From the NCBI GenBank assembly GCA_963703565.1, contig CAVPEW010000079.1:1-64000 (forward strand): a DNA stretch of 64,000 bases. Reading direction: 5' to 3'. This stretch comes from CAVPEW01 sp963703565. Its GTDB lineage: Bacteria > Actinomycetota > Acidimicrobiia > Acidimicrobiales > VFJN01. Positions within the stretch are counted from its first letter, which is position 1. Each line of letters opens with the position of its first letter. A model generated the notes under the pieces. That model saw only the letters and a program-made list of their open reading frames with translations. It did no database searches and had not been told where the DNA came from. Shown piece by piece: positions 16,174-25,005 of this stretch. A program made the position numbers and the translations under genes.

Positions 16174-17208
16174 TCACGACCTCCCGGCGCTCGGCGCCAG
16201 GGCGAGGCGCCGGGTTCGCGCGATGTGGGCGTGCTCGCCCATCGCCCCGGTGTAGCCCTGTGCCGCGGCCCTCCTGCCGAACCCGACAAGCCAGGCGACC
16301 CACGCGACCCACACGGCTGCTCCCACACCCACCCGCAGCGGTGTCGGCAGCCCGCTCCCGGTGACGAAGCCCTCGATCAGCCCGGCGTTGACGAAGGCGA
16401 GCATGAGGCCGAGCACCACCACCGCAGAGCGCCGGCCGGTCTGCGCGATGGCGTCGCGCCGGGTCTGGTCCCCGGGCGCTATGACCGACCAGCCGAGGGC
16501 CAGGCCGGCCGCGCCGGCCACGATCACCGCCGACAGCTCGAGCAGCCCGTGCGGCAGGATCAGGCCGAAGAAGCGGTCGGCACGGCCCGAAGCGACGAAG
16601 AGGCCTCCGGCGAGGCCGACGTTGGCGCCGTTGAACACCAGCAGCCCGGCGGTTCCGACGCAGCCGATGATGCCGATGGCGAAGGCCAGGATCGAGACCT
16701 GGATGTTGTTCACCGTGACCTGAGTGGCGAACTGCCCCGCCGGCGAGGACGAGTAGTACGACTCGAAGTCCGAGGCGACGTAGGCGGCGCGGGCCTCCTC
16801 GCTCGCAGAGGCCTCCAGAGCGGCGTCCGACACCGCGAGCCAGGCCCCCACCGCCACGGCGGGCACCAGCAGGAGGGCGGCCGCGATCACCACGAAGCGT
16901 CGCAGGTGCCAGACAGCGGCAGGGAAGGTGATCGACAAGAAGCGTCGCACGCCGCGCCCGGTGCCGGGCCGTGAGCCGTAGATGACCCCCGAAGCGGCTG
17001 CGACCAGCCCGGTGAGGCGAGCCGTCAGAGCCGCGTCACGGTAGGCCCCCCGCGTGTGGGCCAGGTGGCTCGAGGTGCGCTGGTAGCACGAAACGAGCTC
17101 CTCGACGCCCTCCGTCCCCAGCCCCGGGGCGCGGCGAGCCCGAGCGGTGAGCTCGGCGAGGCGGCTCCAGGTCGCTTCGTGTCGGGCGATGTAGCGGTCG
17201 ATGTCCAC
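16174..17208 (-). CDS. Stage II sporulation protein M-like (SpoIIM/DUF95) membrane protein
   Basis: This 344-residue membrane protein begins MDIDRYIARHEATWSRLAEL, which is the usual start of the actinobacterial SpoIIM-like family and supports GTG 17208. A soluble N-terminal helical part is followed by several membrane helices: FVVIAAALLLVPAVAVGAWL, then NNIQVSILAFAIGIIGCVG, and LILPHGLLELSAVIVAGAAG, where LPHG.LEL is the family motif. Despite the name it occurs in non-spore-formers. It is divergent from the RDD gene and adjacent to the MoxR cluster, a frequent arrangement in this phylum. Confidence 0.85.
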   Translation of the reverse strand: MDIDRYIARHEATWSRLAELTARARRAPGLGTEGVEELVSCYQRTSSHLAHTRGAYRDAALTARLTGLVAAASGVIYGSRPGTGRGVRRFLSITFPAAVWHLRRFVVIAAALLLVPAVAVGAWLAVSDAALEASASEEARAAYVASDFESYYSSSPAGQFATQVTVNNIQVSILAFAIGIIGCVGTAGLLVFNGANVGLAGGLFVASGRADRFFGLILPHGLLELSAVIVAGAAGLALGWSVIAPGDQTRRDAIAQTGRRSAVVVLGLMLAFVNAGLIEGFVTGSGLPTPLRVGVGAAVWVAWVAWLVGFGRRAAAQGYTGAMGEHAHIARTRRLALAPSAGRS

Positions 17209-17304
17209 GGCGAGCGCTGCCCCGGGGTGGGGCCTGCTGGCCGGTACCGTAACGGGTGCCGTTCGGGCTCGACGCGACCGCTCACGCCCGGCAGGGCTCC
17301 ACCC

Positions 17305-18078
17305 GTGACCGCCGCCGCCCGCCCCGCCACCCTCGTGACCCCCGAGGCGGTGGTGCTCGACCTCGAGCCGGCCGGAATCGCCTCCAGAGCCTTGGCGCGC
17401 CTGATCGACGCCGTGATCCAGGCGCTGATCGTCCTCGCCGCCGTGGCGGTCGCGGCGCTGGCGGGCGTCGGCGGGTGGCCGGTCGTCGCCGCGGTGCTGG
17501 TCGTGGTGGCCGCGGCCGTGTTCGCCTATCCGGTGGCGTTCGAGCTGGGCTGGTCCGGGCGTTCGCCGGGCAAGGCGGCACTGGGCCTGCGGGTCGTGGG
17601 GGAGGACGGGGCGCCGGTCACCCTGGCCGGCTCGTTCGCCCGGTCCGCGTTGCAGGTCGTCGACCTGATCCTGGTGCCCGGCGGGGTGATCGCCATCGCC
17701 TTCGCGCTGTTCGGTCCCCGCAACCAACGCCTCGGCGACCTGGTGGGGGGCACGATCGTGCTGCGCGACCGCACGGCTGGCGGGCAGGTCCAGGCGGTGA
17801 CGTTCCTGCCGCCGCCCGGGTGGGAGGCCTACGCCGCCTCGCTCGACGTGGCTCGCCTGCGCGAAGACCACTACGAGCTGGTCCGGGCCTATCTGCTGCG
17901 GATCCCGGAGCTGAGCCCCGAGAGCCGCACAGCGTTGGCGTGGCGGCTCGCGGGGCCGACCGCAGAGCTCCTCGGGCAACGTCCGGGGCCGGAGGTGCAC
18001 CCTGAGCTGTTCCTGGCCTGCACAGCGGCCGCCTACCAGCGGCGCTCGGCGCTCGCCGGCCGAGGGCGCGAGCCGTGA
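17305..18078 (+). CDS. RDD-family membrane protein
   Basis: This 257-residue protein has the RDD domain: IASRALARLIDAVIQALIVL (the R..D motif in the first helix), a second helix WPVVAAVLVVVAAAVFAYPV, the loop WSGRSPGKAALGLRVV, and a third helix DLILVPGGVIAIAFALF followed by QRLGDLVGGTIVLRDR. A cytoplasmic C-terminal extension of ~90 residues follows. RDD proteins are proposed transporters or membrane partners; the role here is unknown. GTG 17305 is used. The stop overlaps the GTG at 18075 that may be the start of the next gene. Confidence 0.8.
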   Translation: MTAAARPATLVTPEAVVLDLEPAGIASRALARLIDAVIQALIVLAAVAVAALAGVGGWPVVAAVLVVVAAAVFAYPVAFELGWSGRSPGKAALGLRVVGEDGAPVTLAGSFARSALQVVDLILVPGGVIAIAFALFGPRNQRLGDLVGGTIVLRDRTAGGQVQAVTFLPPPGWEAYAASLDVARLREDHYELVRAYLLRIPELSPESRTALAWRLAGPTAELLGQRPGPEVHPELFLACTAAAYQRRSALAGRGREP

Positions 18079-18162
18079 GGCCCGAGCTTCCCGCTGGCGG
18101 GCCCGGCCCCGGTCCGGTCCGGGTCCAGCTGGCACTACTTCGACCATGCGGCCACGAGCCCG

Positions 18163-19293
18163 ATGCGTCCCCAGGCGCGTGACGCGCTCGAGTCGGTGCT
18201 CGACGCCGGGCTCGGCAACCCGACAGGCGGGCACGCGCTCGCACGCGCGGCGCGCCGGTGCCTCGACGAGTCCCGCGAGCGGCTGGCCGCGCTGGCCGGC
18301 TGCGCGCCCGGGGAGGTCGTGTTCACCAGCGGCGGCACCGAGGCCGACAACCTGGCGGTGTTGGGCTCGGCGGAGGCTTGCCAGGGTCGGGCCCTGTGCG
18401 CCGCCACCGACCACCCGGCGGTCCTCGAGGCGGTGAAGCGCACCGGCGGCGAGGCGGTAGCGGTCGACGCCGGTGGGGCCGTTGAGCCCGCCGCGCTCGC
18501 CGACGCCTTGGAGCGACTGGCGCCGGTGTCGGTCGTGTCGCTGGCGCTGGTCAACAACGAGACCGGCGTGATCGCAGATCTGGGTCCCGCCGCCGAGGTG
18601 GTCGCCCGTCACGGCCACGGGGCCGTGTTGCACACCGACGCCGCGCAGGCGTTGAGCTGGCTCGACGTGGCCACTGCCGCCGCACCCGCCGACCTGGTCA
18701 CGTTGTCGGCGCACAAGTGCGGGGGTCCGGTGGGAACGGGCGCCCTCGTCGTGCGCGGCGCCGCCAGGCTGGCACCGCGGGCGCTGGGCGGGGGCCAGGA
18801 GCGCGACCGGCGCAGCGGCACCCCCGACGTGGCCGGCGCCGCCAGCTTCGCCGCCGCCGCCGAGCTGGCCGCAGCAGAGCGCGGACGGCTGGGCGCACGG
18901 GTCGCCGCCTGGCGTGACGAGCTCCTCGACGGGATCACGGCCTCCGTGCCCGGTGCCCTGGTGACCGCCGCGCAGGCCCGTGCCGTACCGGGCCGCCTGG
19001 CGGCGGGCTGGGCACACCTCTGCCTGCCCCGGGTGCGCAGCGAGACGCTGCTGCTGGCCCTGGAGCACGATCACGCCGTGTTGGCCTCGGCGGCGTCGTC
19101 GTGCGCCAGCGGAGCGCAGCAGCGTTCCCACGTCCTCGCCGCGATGGGGGTTCCGCCGGCGGCGGCAGCCGGCTCGCTGAGGCTGTCGATGGGTTGGAGC
19201 ACCACCGCCGCCGACGTGGCAGCCGCGGCTCTGGCCGTGCCCGTCGCCGCCCGCCGCCTGGCCGGCGCCGCGGTCGGGGGGGTGGGCGTGTGA
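18163..19293 (+). CDS. Cysteine desulfurase (NifS/IscS class V aminotransferase); N-terminus uncertain
   Basis: It releases sulfur from cysteine as an enzyme persulfide using PLP. Seen are FTSGGTEADNLAVLG, DHPAVLEAV, ALVNNETGVI, HTDAAQAL, the PLP lysine in TLSAHKCGGPVGTG, and the active Cys in SSCASGAQQRSHVLAAMG. The first in-frame ATG is 18163, but the conserved beginning HYFDHAATSP is encoded just upstream from 18133 in the same frame with no usable start. A GTG at 18075, overlapping the RDD stop, lies in another frame, so one extra base between 18078 and 18130 is likely. It precedes mnmA by a GTGA overlap, which suggests it supplies sulfur to MnmA. Confidence 0.88.
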   Translation: MRPQARDALESVLDAGLGNPTGGHALARAARRCLDESRERLAALAGCAPGEVVFTSGGTEADNLAVLGSAEACQGRALCAATDHPAVLEAVKRTGGEAVAVDAGGAVEPAALADALERLAPVSVVSLALVNNETGVIADLGPAAEVVARHGHGAVLHTDAAQALSWLDVATAAAPADLVTLSAHKCGGPVGTGALVVRGAARLAPRALGGGQERDRRSGTPDVAGAASFAAAAELAAAERGRLGARVAAWRDELLDGITASVPGALVTAAQARAVPGRLAAGWAHLCLPRVRSETLLLALEHDHAVLASAASSCASGAQQRSHVLAAMGVPPAAAAGSLRLSMGWSTTAADVAAAALAVPVAARRLAGAAVGGVGV

Positions 19294-20405
19294 GGGTGCT
19301 GGTGGCCATGTCGGGTGGCGTGGACTCCTCGGTCGCTGCCCTTGTCGCCTGCCGCGACGGCCACGAGGTCGAGGGCGTCACGCTGCGCCTGTGGGGCGGG
19401 CCGTCGGATCAGGGGTGCTGCTCGGTGGCCGACGTCGACGATGCCCGGACGGTGGCCCGCCGCCTGGGCATCGAGCACCACGTGTTCGACCTGACCGAGG
19501 ACTTCGAGCACCACGTGGTCGAGCCCTACGTGGCGGCCCACGCCCGGGGGGTCACCCCCAACCCCTGCATGGCGTGCAACCGGCACCTCAAGTTCGACCT
19601 GCTCGTGCGCCGGGCCCAGGTCCTCGGCTTCGACCTGGTCGCCACCGGGCACCACGCACGCGTGGTGCGGGTTGGGGGCCGGGCGCGGGTGGCACGGGGA
19701 CTCGATCGAGCCAAGGACCAGTCCTACGTCCTGGCCGATCTCTCCGAGACCCAGCTCGATCGGGTGTGGTTCCCGGTCGGAGCGATGACCAAGGCCGAGG
19801 TGCGGGCCAGCGCCACGGCGGCCGGTCTGGGCACCGCAGCCAAGCCCGACAGCCAGGAGACCTGCTTCGTGTCGGCCTCGGGTGGCCGAGTCGCCTTCCT
19901 GGGTGAGCGAATCGGCCTGCGTCCCGGCCGGGTGGTGGACAGTCGGGGGCGCACACTGGGTGAGGTGCCGGCGGTCGAGCTCGTCACCGTTGGCCAGCGC
20001 CGTGGACTCGGCCTGCCCGGGGGTGGACCGCCCCGCTACGCGGTGGCGGTCGACACCGCCTCGGCAACCGTGACCGTCGGCGGCGCCGAGGAGCTGCAGG
20101 TCGACTCGGTCGAGGTGGACGATCTGCGCTGGGTCGGCGGGCAGGCCGAGCCGGGTGGTCCGAGGCGCCGGGCGCAGTGCTCCGCCCACGGTGCGCCGGT
20201 GGGGGCGACGGTGGCCGGCCGCACCGTGTCCTTCGCCGAGGCGTGCCGCGCGGTCGCCCCGGGGCAGTCGGTGGTGATCTACGACGGTGACGTCGTGGTC
20301 GCGGCGGGCACGGCTGCCCGAGAGCGACCGTCAGGCGTCGCTGCCCGCGATCGCGACGCGCAGCCCCCGCTCGGCGGCCTCCGTGAGCAGGGCCCCGGGG
20401 CGTAG
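19290..20405 (+). CDS. mnmA: tRNA-specific 2-thiouridylase
   Basis: MnmA thiolates U34 of tRNA-Lys, -Glu and -Gln. The PP-loop VLVAMSGGVDSSVAALV is at the N-terminus, followed by GCCSVADVDDARTVARRLGI, the first catalytic Cys in TPNPCMACNRHLKF, TGHHARV, KDQSYVL, and the second Cys in PDSQETCFVS, then GQRRGL and a beta-barrel C-terminus. GTG 19290 overlaps the stop of the cysteine desulfurase. The last ~25 residues run past the usual end and overlap the convergent gene at 20331 by 75 bases, so the natural stop may have been shifted. The two tRNA substrates most relevant here, Gln and Glu, are encoded in this window. Confidence 0.92.
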   Translation: MRVLVAMSGGVDSSVAALVACRDGHEVEGVTLRLWGGPSDQGCCSVADVDDARTVARRLGIEHHVFDLTEDFEHHVVEPYVAAHARGVTPNPCMACNRHLKFDLLVRRAQVLGFDLVATGHHARVVRVGGRARVARGLDRAKDQSYVLADLSETQLDRVWFPVGAMTKAEVRASATAAGLGTAAKPDSQETCFVSASGGRVAFLGERIGLRPGRVVDSRGRTLGEVPAVELVTVGQRRGLGLPGGGPPRYAVAVDTASATVTVGGAEELQVDSVEVDDLRWVGGQAEPGGPRRRAQCSAHGAPVGATVAGRTVSFAEACRAVAPGQSVVIYDGDVVVAAGTAARERPSGVAARDRDAQPPLGGLREQGPGA

Positions 20406-21236
20406 GGGCGCGAGCAGGAGGCGTTCGACGGCCACGACCTCGCCGGGGACGGACCGGGACGCCGGCCGCAGCTCGACGGTGGCACCCCGCTCCACCTCCA
20501 GCTCCACGGCGAGGCCGAGCGCCCCGCGGGTGAGGTCCAGGGCCGCCGTGCCCTCCAGCGCCAGGCCCAGCCGGTGCACCTGGCCGGTAGGGAACAGGAC
20601 CGGGTCGGCCAGAACCAGCGGGTCGTGCACGACCAGCCCCGCCGGGACGAACACCACCCAGCGCCGGGACAGGCCGTGCAGGGCCCGAACCGCTCGGGGG
20701 ACGAGCACCGCCCCGGCAGCGGTGACCAGCGCGGCCGGAACCCAGGACCCTGCCGCGGCCAGCACGGGCGCGGCCACGACCGGGCCGGCCGTCGCCAGCC
20801 AGGCCAGCGGGGCGGGCCCGGCGAGCAGCGCTGGAGGCACACGGAGGCCGAAACGGCGTTCGTGACCGTAGGAGGACCCGTCGACGAAGGCGTCGGTCGT
20901 CGCCGCTGTGGTCGCCGCCAGGACGGTCGCGGCCGCCCAGGCCAGCGCCAGGGCGGCCGCCGGCGCTCCCGCTCCTGCCAGTGATGCCCAACCCGCGGTC
21001 GCGACCACGGCCGGGGCGGCGACCCGCAGCAGGGTGAGGCCCACCGTGCGCGGCACGAGGACGCCCACCAGAACGGCCGTCCAGGTCGCCCACCCCATGC
21101 CGGCCGCCGTGGCTCCCACCGCGCCCGAAGCCCCGTCCAGGCCCTCGGCGAGTGCGGGACCCACGGTCAGCGGCAGCGCTGCCCAGGTCACCCGGGCGGC
21201 CAACGCGCCCGACCACCACCTCGAAGCGTCGGCCAT
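20331..21236 (-). CDS. Integral membrane protein of unknown function
   Basis: This 301-residue, Ala/Leu/Val-rich protein has roughly four to six predicted membrane helices in the first 180 residues (e.g. LALAWAAATVLAATTAATT, LAWLATAGPVVAAPVLAA), then a soluble C-terminal domain: RRWVVFVPAGLVVHDPLVL, VHRLGLALEGTAALDLT and VELRPASRSVPGE. The last part resembles PH-like membrane-associated domains, but I cannot assign it. No operon partner; its 3' end overlaps mnmA convergently. Confidence 0.6.
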   Translation of the reverse strand: MADASRWWSGALAARVTWAALPLTVGPALAEGLDGASGAVGATAAGMGWATWTAVLVGVLVPRTVGLTLLRVAAPAVVATAGWASLAGAGAPAAALALAWAAATVLAATTAATTDAFVDGSSYGHERRFGLRVPPALLAGPAPLAWLATAGPVVAAPVLAAAGSWVPAALVTAAGAVLVPRAVRALHGLSRRWVVFVPAGLVVHDPLVLADPVLFPTGQVHRLGLALEGTAALDLTRGALGLAVELEVERGATVELRPASRSVPGEVVAVERLLLAPLRPGALLTEAAERGLRVAIAGSDA

Positions 21237-21338
21237 CTGCGCCCGAGATTTGCCGATGGGTCCTCGCCATGGCTATTCCGGTAGGGCTCCGGGGGGTGCG
21301 GGCGGAGTTCCCTCGGGGGTCCACGACCACCTGCACTC

Positions 21339-22352
21339 GTGCCAGTGACCTCGATCCTGCTTCCTCACGGCTTGGCCACCACCATCGGCAGCCTGCCCCA
21401 CCGCGACCCCGCCGAGGCGGCGGAGTTCGTGCTGGCCACCACGCCGCGCCTGCCCGCGGCTCCGTCGTTGCCGGCGCGCTCGCCGCTCGAGTCGATGCTG
21501 GGCCAGGCCGCCTGGGGCATTCGCGGGGTGGTCGTGGCCGCCGACGGCTCCCTGCAGGTGGACGAGGCGGCCACCGACCTCGACGACCCCATGGGCGAGC
21601 CAGGCGTGGATGGCGAGCCGTTCGTGGGTCTGCGGGCGTTCCTCGCCGCGATCAGCGGTCGCGTCGAACCGGTCAAGCTCCAGCTCACAGGACCGCTCAC
21701 GCTTGGCCTGGCCCTCGCTGCTGCTGGGATGTCGGTGCCCAGGGCCTTCGCGCTGGCTGCGGCCGCGGTGCGAGAGCGCGCCGTGTCGTTGGTCGCCGCC
21801 GCCGGCCGCAGCGCCCCGAAGGCCCAGGTGGTGGTCTTCGTCGACGAGCCGGGCCTGACGGCGGCCATGCAGCCGGGATTCCCCCTGGATCCCGTCGCCA
21901 CGGTCGACGTGGTGTCGGGGGCGCTCGCCGCCCTAGAACCGATGGCGGTGACCGGGCTGCACTGCTGCGGGGCCGCCGACTGGACCATGGCGTTGGCCGC
22001 AGGCCCCCAGATCCTCTCGCTGCCTCTGGGCGCGGGAGCCCTGCTGCACGCCTCGGGGTTGGCTGCTCACCTCGATCGTGGCGGCTGGATCGCCTGGGGT
22101 GCGGTTCCGACCCACGGCCCGGTGAGCACCCGGCCCGAGCCGCTGTGGCGGACCCTGTCCTCGGAGTGGTGCGACATGGTGCGCGCCGGTTGCGATCCCG
22201 TGGCGCTGCGGCGCAACGCCATGATCACCCCGGTGTGTGGGCTCGCCCGTCACGGCCTCGCCCAGGCCGAGGGCGTGCTGGCCCTGTGCGCCGACCTGGC
22301 TCGCCGGCTCGAGACCCAGGCCCTCGGCGTCCGGCTCACGATCGGCGCCTGA
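21339..22352 (+). CDS. MetE C-terminal/uroporphyrinogen decarboxylase-like protein
   Basis: This 337-residue TIM-barrel-like protein has LATTIGSLPHRDPAEAAEF near the N-terminus, the typical GS(L/F)PH start of methionine-synthase-II-type proteins. VKLQLTGPLTLGL and VVVFVDEPGL follow, then VTGLHCCGAADW, a candidate zinc His-Cys pair, and PVCGLARHG near the C-terminus, a candidate third ligand. It is a short B12-independent methyltransferase relative; full MetE would be ~750 aa. The methyl acceptor is unknown. GTG 21339 precedes the conserved region by 15 residues. ligA follows 23 bases later from its own promoter. Confidence 0.72.
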   Translation: MPVTSILLPHGLATTIGSLPHRDPAEAAEFVLATTPRLPAAPSLPARSPLESMLGQAAWGIRGVVVAADGSLQVDEAATDLDDPMGEPGVDGEPFVGLRAFLAAISGRVEPVKLQLTGPLTLGLALAAAGMSVPRAFALAAAAVRERAVSLVAAAGRSAPKAQVVVFVDEPGLTAAMQPGFPLDPVATVDVVSGALAALEPMAVTGLHCCGAADWTMALAAGPQILSLPLGAGALLHASGLAAHLDRGGWIAWGAVPTHGPVSTRPEPLWRTLSSEWCDMVRAGCDPVALRRNAMITPVCGLARHGLAQAEGVLALCADLARRLETQALGVRLTIGA

Positions 22353-22363
22353 ACCCGCGTCGC

Positions 22364-22369
22364 TACGAT
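22364..22369 (+). promoter_or_regulatory. -10 box TACGAT for ligA
   Basis: TACGAT ends six bases before ATG 22376, a leaderless layout identical to that of gatC. Confidence 0.55.
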
Positions 22370-22375
22370 CGCTCC

Positions 22376-24546
22376 ATGGACCATCGGGCGCCTGTCGAGC
22401 AGGCGCCCGACGAGCAGGCCCGTGCCCTGCGCGAGGAGATCGCCGGGCACGACCGGCGCTACTACGAGCTCGACGACCCGGCGATCCCCGATGCCGAGTA
22501 CGACGCTCTGGTCCGGCGCCTGCGCTCGCTCGAGGAGCAGCACCCGGACCTGATCACCCCCGACTCGCCCACCCAGCGCGTCGGGGGGCGCGGGTCACCA
22601 CCTTCGGTCCGATCGAGCATCGTCGCCCGATGATGAGCCTCGACAACGTCTTCGAGCCCGACGCGCTCGCGGCGTGGGGCGAGCGGATCCACCGTCGGCT
22701 GGGGCAGGGTGCGGCGCCGGGCCCCATCGCCTACGTCGCCGAGCCGAAGATCGACGGCCTGGCCATATCGCTGCGCTACGAGGGTGGCCGCCTGGTGGGT
22801 GCCGCCACCCGGGGTGACGGCCGCGTCGGCGAGGACGTAACCGCCAACGTCGCCACGATGGCCGCGGTGCCGGCCCGGTTGCCCCCTGGGGCCCCCGCCG
22901 TGCTCGAGGTTCGCGGCGAGGTCTACATGACCCGCCGCGCGTTCGACGCGCTCAACGTCGACCAGGCCGAGCGCGGCGGGCGGGCGTTCGTGAACCCGCG
23001 CAACGCCGCGGCGGGAGCACTGCGCCAGAAGGACCCGGCGGTCACGGCTCGTCGTGAGCTGTCCCTGTGGGTCTACGAGCTGGCGGAGCTGGAGGGCGGC
23101 GCGCAGCCGGCGAGGCATCACGAGGCGCTGGAGCTGCTGGCCGGCTTCGGGTTCCCGGTCAACGACGAGATCCGCCGTTTCGACGACCTCGAGGCTGTGC
23201 TCGCCTACTGCGGTCACTGGGAGGCGCACCGTCACGACCTCGACTACGAGATCGACGGGGTGGTGGTCAAGGTCGACGACCTGTCTCGTCGAGCCGAGCT
23301 CGGCTCCACCTCGCGCGCTCCCCGCTGGGCGATCGCCTACAAGTTCCCGCCCGAGGAGCGCACCACCCTCCTGCGCGGGATCCTCGTGTCGGTGGGGCGG
23401 ACTGGCCGGGCCACGCCATACGCGGTGCTCGAGCCGGTCTTCGTGGGAGGCGTGACCGTGTCGCAGGCCACGCTGCACAACGAGGATCAGGTCCGTGCCA
23501 AGGACGTCCGCCCCGGAGACACGGTCATCGTCCGTCGTGCCGGCGATGTCATCCCCGAGGTCGTGGGCCCGGTGCTCGGGGCCCGGCCGTCGGGCAGCGA
23601 GCCCTGGAGGTTTCCCCGGCAGTGCCCCTGCGAGCGGCGCAGCATCCTGGTGCGCCCCCCCGGCGCAGCCGACACCCGTTGCGTGGACCCGGGCTGCCCG
23701 TTCCAGTCCCACGGCGCGATCGAGCACTTCGCGGCCCGCTCGGCGATGGACATCGAGGGCCTCGGCGAGCGCAGGGTCCGTGAACTGGTCGAGCTGGGCC
23801 TGGTGGCGACCCCGGCAGATCTCTACGAGCTCGACTGGGACGTGGTGCGGGCGCGCCCGGGCTGGGGCGACACCTCGGTCGCGAACCTCCAGGGGGCGAT
23901 CGAGGCCTCCAAGCAGCGTCCGCTGGCCCGCCTGCTGGTGGGGCTCAACATCCGCCACCTGGGACCGGCGGGTGCCGAGGCACTGGCCCGCGGCCGTGGC
24001 CACCTCGACCGCATCGCAGATGCCGGCGTCGAGGAGCTGGCCGCCATCGAGGGCGTCGGGCCGGTGATCGCCGCCTCGGTGGTGAGCTGGTTCGCCGACC
24101 CCGAGCACCGAACGATGGTCGACCGGCTGCGACGTGCCGGGTTGAACCTGGCCGGCCCGACGGGTCCTGCGAGCTCGTCGACCCTCGCCGGGATGGCGGT
24201 GGTGGTCACCGGCACCCTGGAGGGGTTCAGCCGGGAGGGGGCGGAGGCGGCGATCGTGGCGGCGGGCGGGCGGTCACCGTCGACGGTCTCGGCACGCACG
24301 ACCGCTGTGGTGGCCGGCTCGTCGCCCGGCGCGTCCAAGATCGACAAGGCGGCGGCCCTGGGTGTGCCGGTCATCGACGAGGCGGCCTTCGTCGCCCTCC
24401 TCGAGACCGGTGAGCTTCCCCGCGGACCACCTGGAGGGGGCCTCGTAGTGCTCGGTGCACGGCCCCCGGCGGTTCAGGTCACGTCGAAGCACCAGCGAAA
24501 CGAGCCCGCGTCCGGGCCGGTCCGTCCCTGCGAGCGCGGCCAGTAG
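22376..24546 (+). CDS. ligA: NAD-dependent DNA ligase LigA, with one frameshift
   Basis: LigA seals nicks using NAD. Domain Ia (RYYELDDPAIPDAEYDALV) is in the first frame up to PTQRVGG. After that the sequence continues in the next frame as RVTTFGPIEHRRPMMSLDN, consistent with one G lost from the run at 22583-22588. Then come KIDGLAISLRYEGG (catalytic Lys, residue ~125), the OB-fold region DGVVVKVDD, a zinc finger, helix-hairpin-helix repeats around GVEELAAIEGVGPVIAAS, and a BRCT domain (MAVVVTGTLEGFSREGAE). The first zinc knuckle reads CPC rather than the usual CPxC. The C-terminus extends ~50 residues beyond BRCT and overlaps the convergent gene at 24474. Confidence 0.92.
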
Positions 24547-24929
24547 GTCGCATCGACACAGGTTCGCCGGCCCGCAGGGAGCTCCTCGACGGTGCGCCCG
24601 TCGGCGGGGACGAAGCGGACGAGGTTGACGTTCGTGTCCCGTTCGAGCTGTCCCTCGGGGATCACCACGCCGTTGACGGCCAGCCCGCCGTCGTAGCCGG
24701 GCGCCAGGTCGAGGACGATGGCGGTCTGCTGCAGCGCCTCGGTGTCGGGGCGGGGCAGGACCGCCTCGATGACCTTGTCCAGGTCCCCGGCGCCGCCGGT
24801 GACCTGGACCTCGTCGCTGTCGTCGGTGTCCACGGTGCGCACCGCTGCCACGAACAGTCCGAGGGCCACGGTCACGACGGCGGCCACGGCGAGCTTGTAG
24901 CGGTTGCTGTAGCGCCCGGTTGCCTCCAT
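24474..24929 (-). CDS. Small membrane-anchored protein of unknown function
   Basis: This 151-residue protein has one N-terminal membrane helix (YKLAVAAVVTVALGLFVAAV) preceded by a positive stretch, then an extracytoplasmic domain with DLDKVIEAVLPRPD, IVLDLAPGYDGGLAVNGVVI and two cysteines in the last third (RRTCVDATYW, FRWCFDVT) that could form a disulfide. The family is not recognised. ATG 24929 lies six bases after a CAGACT -10-like hexamer. It is divergent from pknB, and its 3' end overlaps ligA convergently. Confidence 0.6.
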   Translation of the reverse strand: MEATGRYSNRYKLAVAAVVTVALGLFVAAVRTVDTDDSDEVQVTGGAGDLDKVIEAVLPRPDTEALQQTAIVLDLAPGYDGGLAVNGVVIPEGQLERDTNVNLVRFVPADGRTVEELPAGRRTCVDATYWPRSQGRTGPDAGSFRWCFDVT

Positions 24930-24991
24930 GTGTGCAGTCTGGCCTCGGCACGCCCGGCGCGACGGTGCATCGGCGGCGCGCGGCCACCCGG

Positions 24992-24997
24992 TAGCGT
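24992..24997 (+). promoter_or_regulatory. -10 box TAGCGT for pknB
   Basis: TAGCGT ends eight bases before GTG 25006. This supports GTG 25006, rather than ATG 25012 or 25021, as a leaderless start. Confidence 0.5.
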
Positions 24998-25005
24998 GGC
25001 CGGCC

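Noticed and set aside
17208..19131. Extension of the SpoIIM-like frame to a 985-residue protein
   Set aside because: The extra 640 codons lie antisense to the RDD and desulfurase genes and show no homology. The protein really starts at GTG 17208 (MDIDRYIARH).
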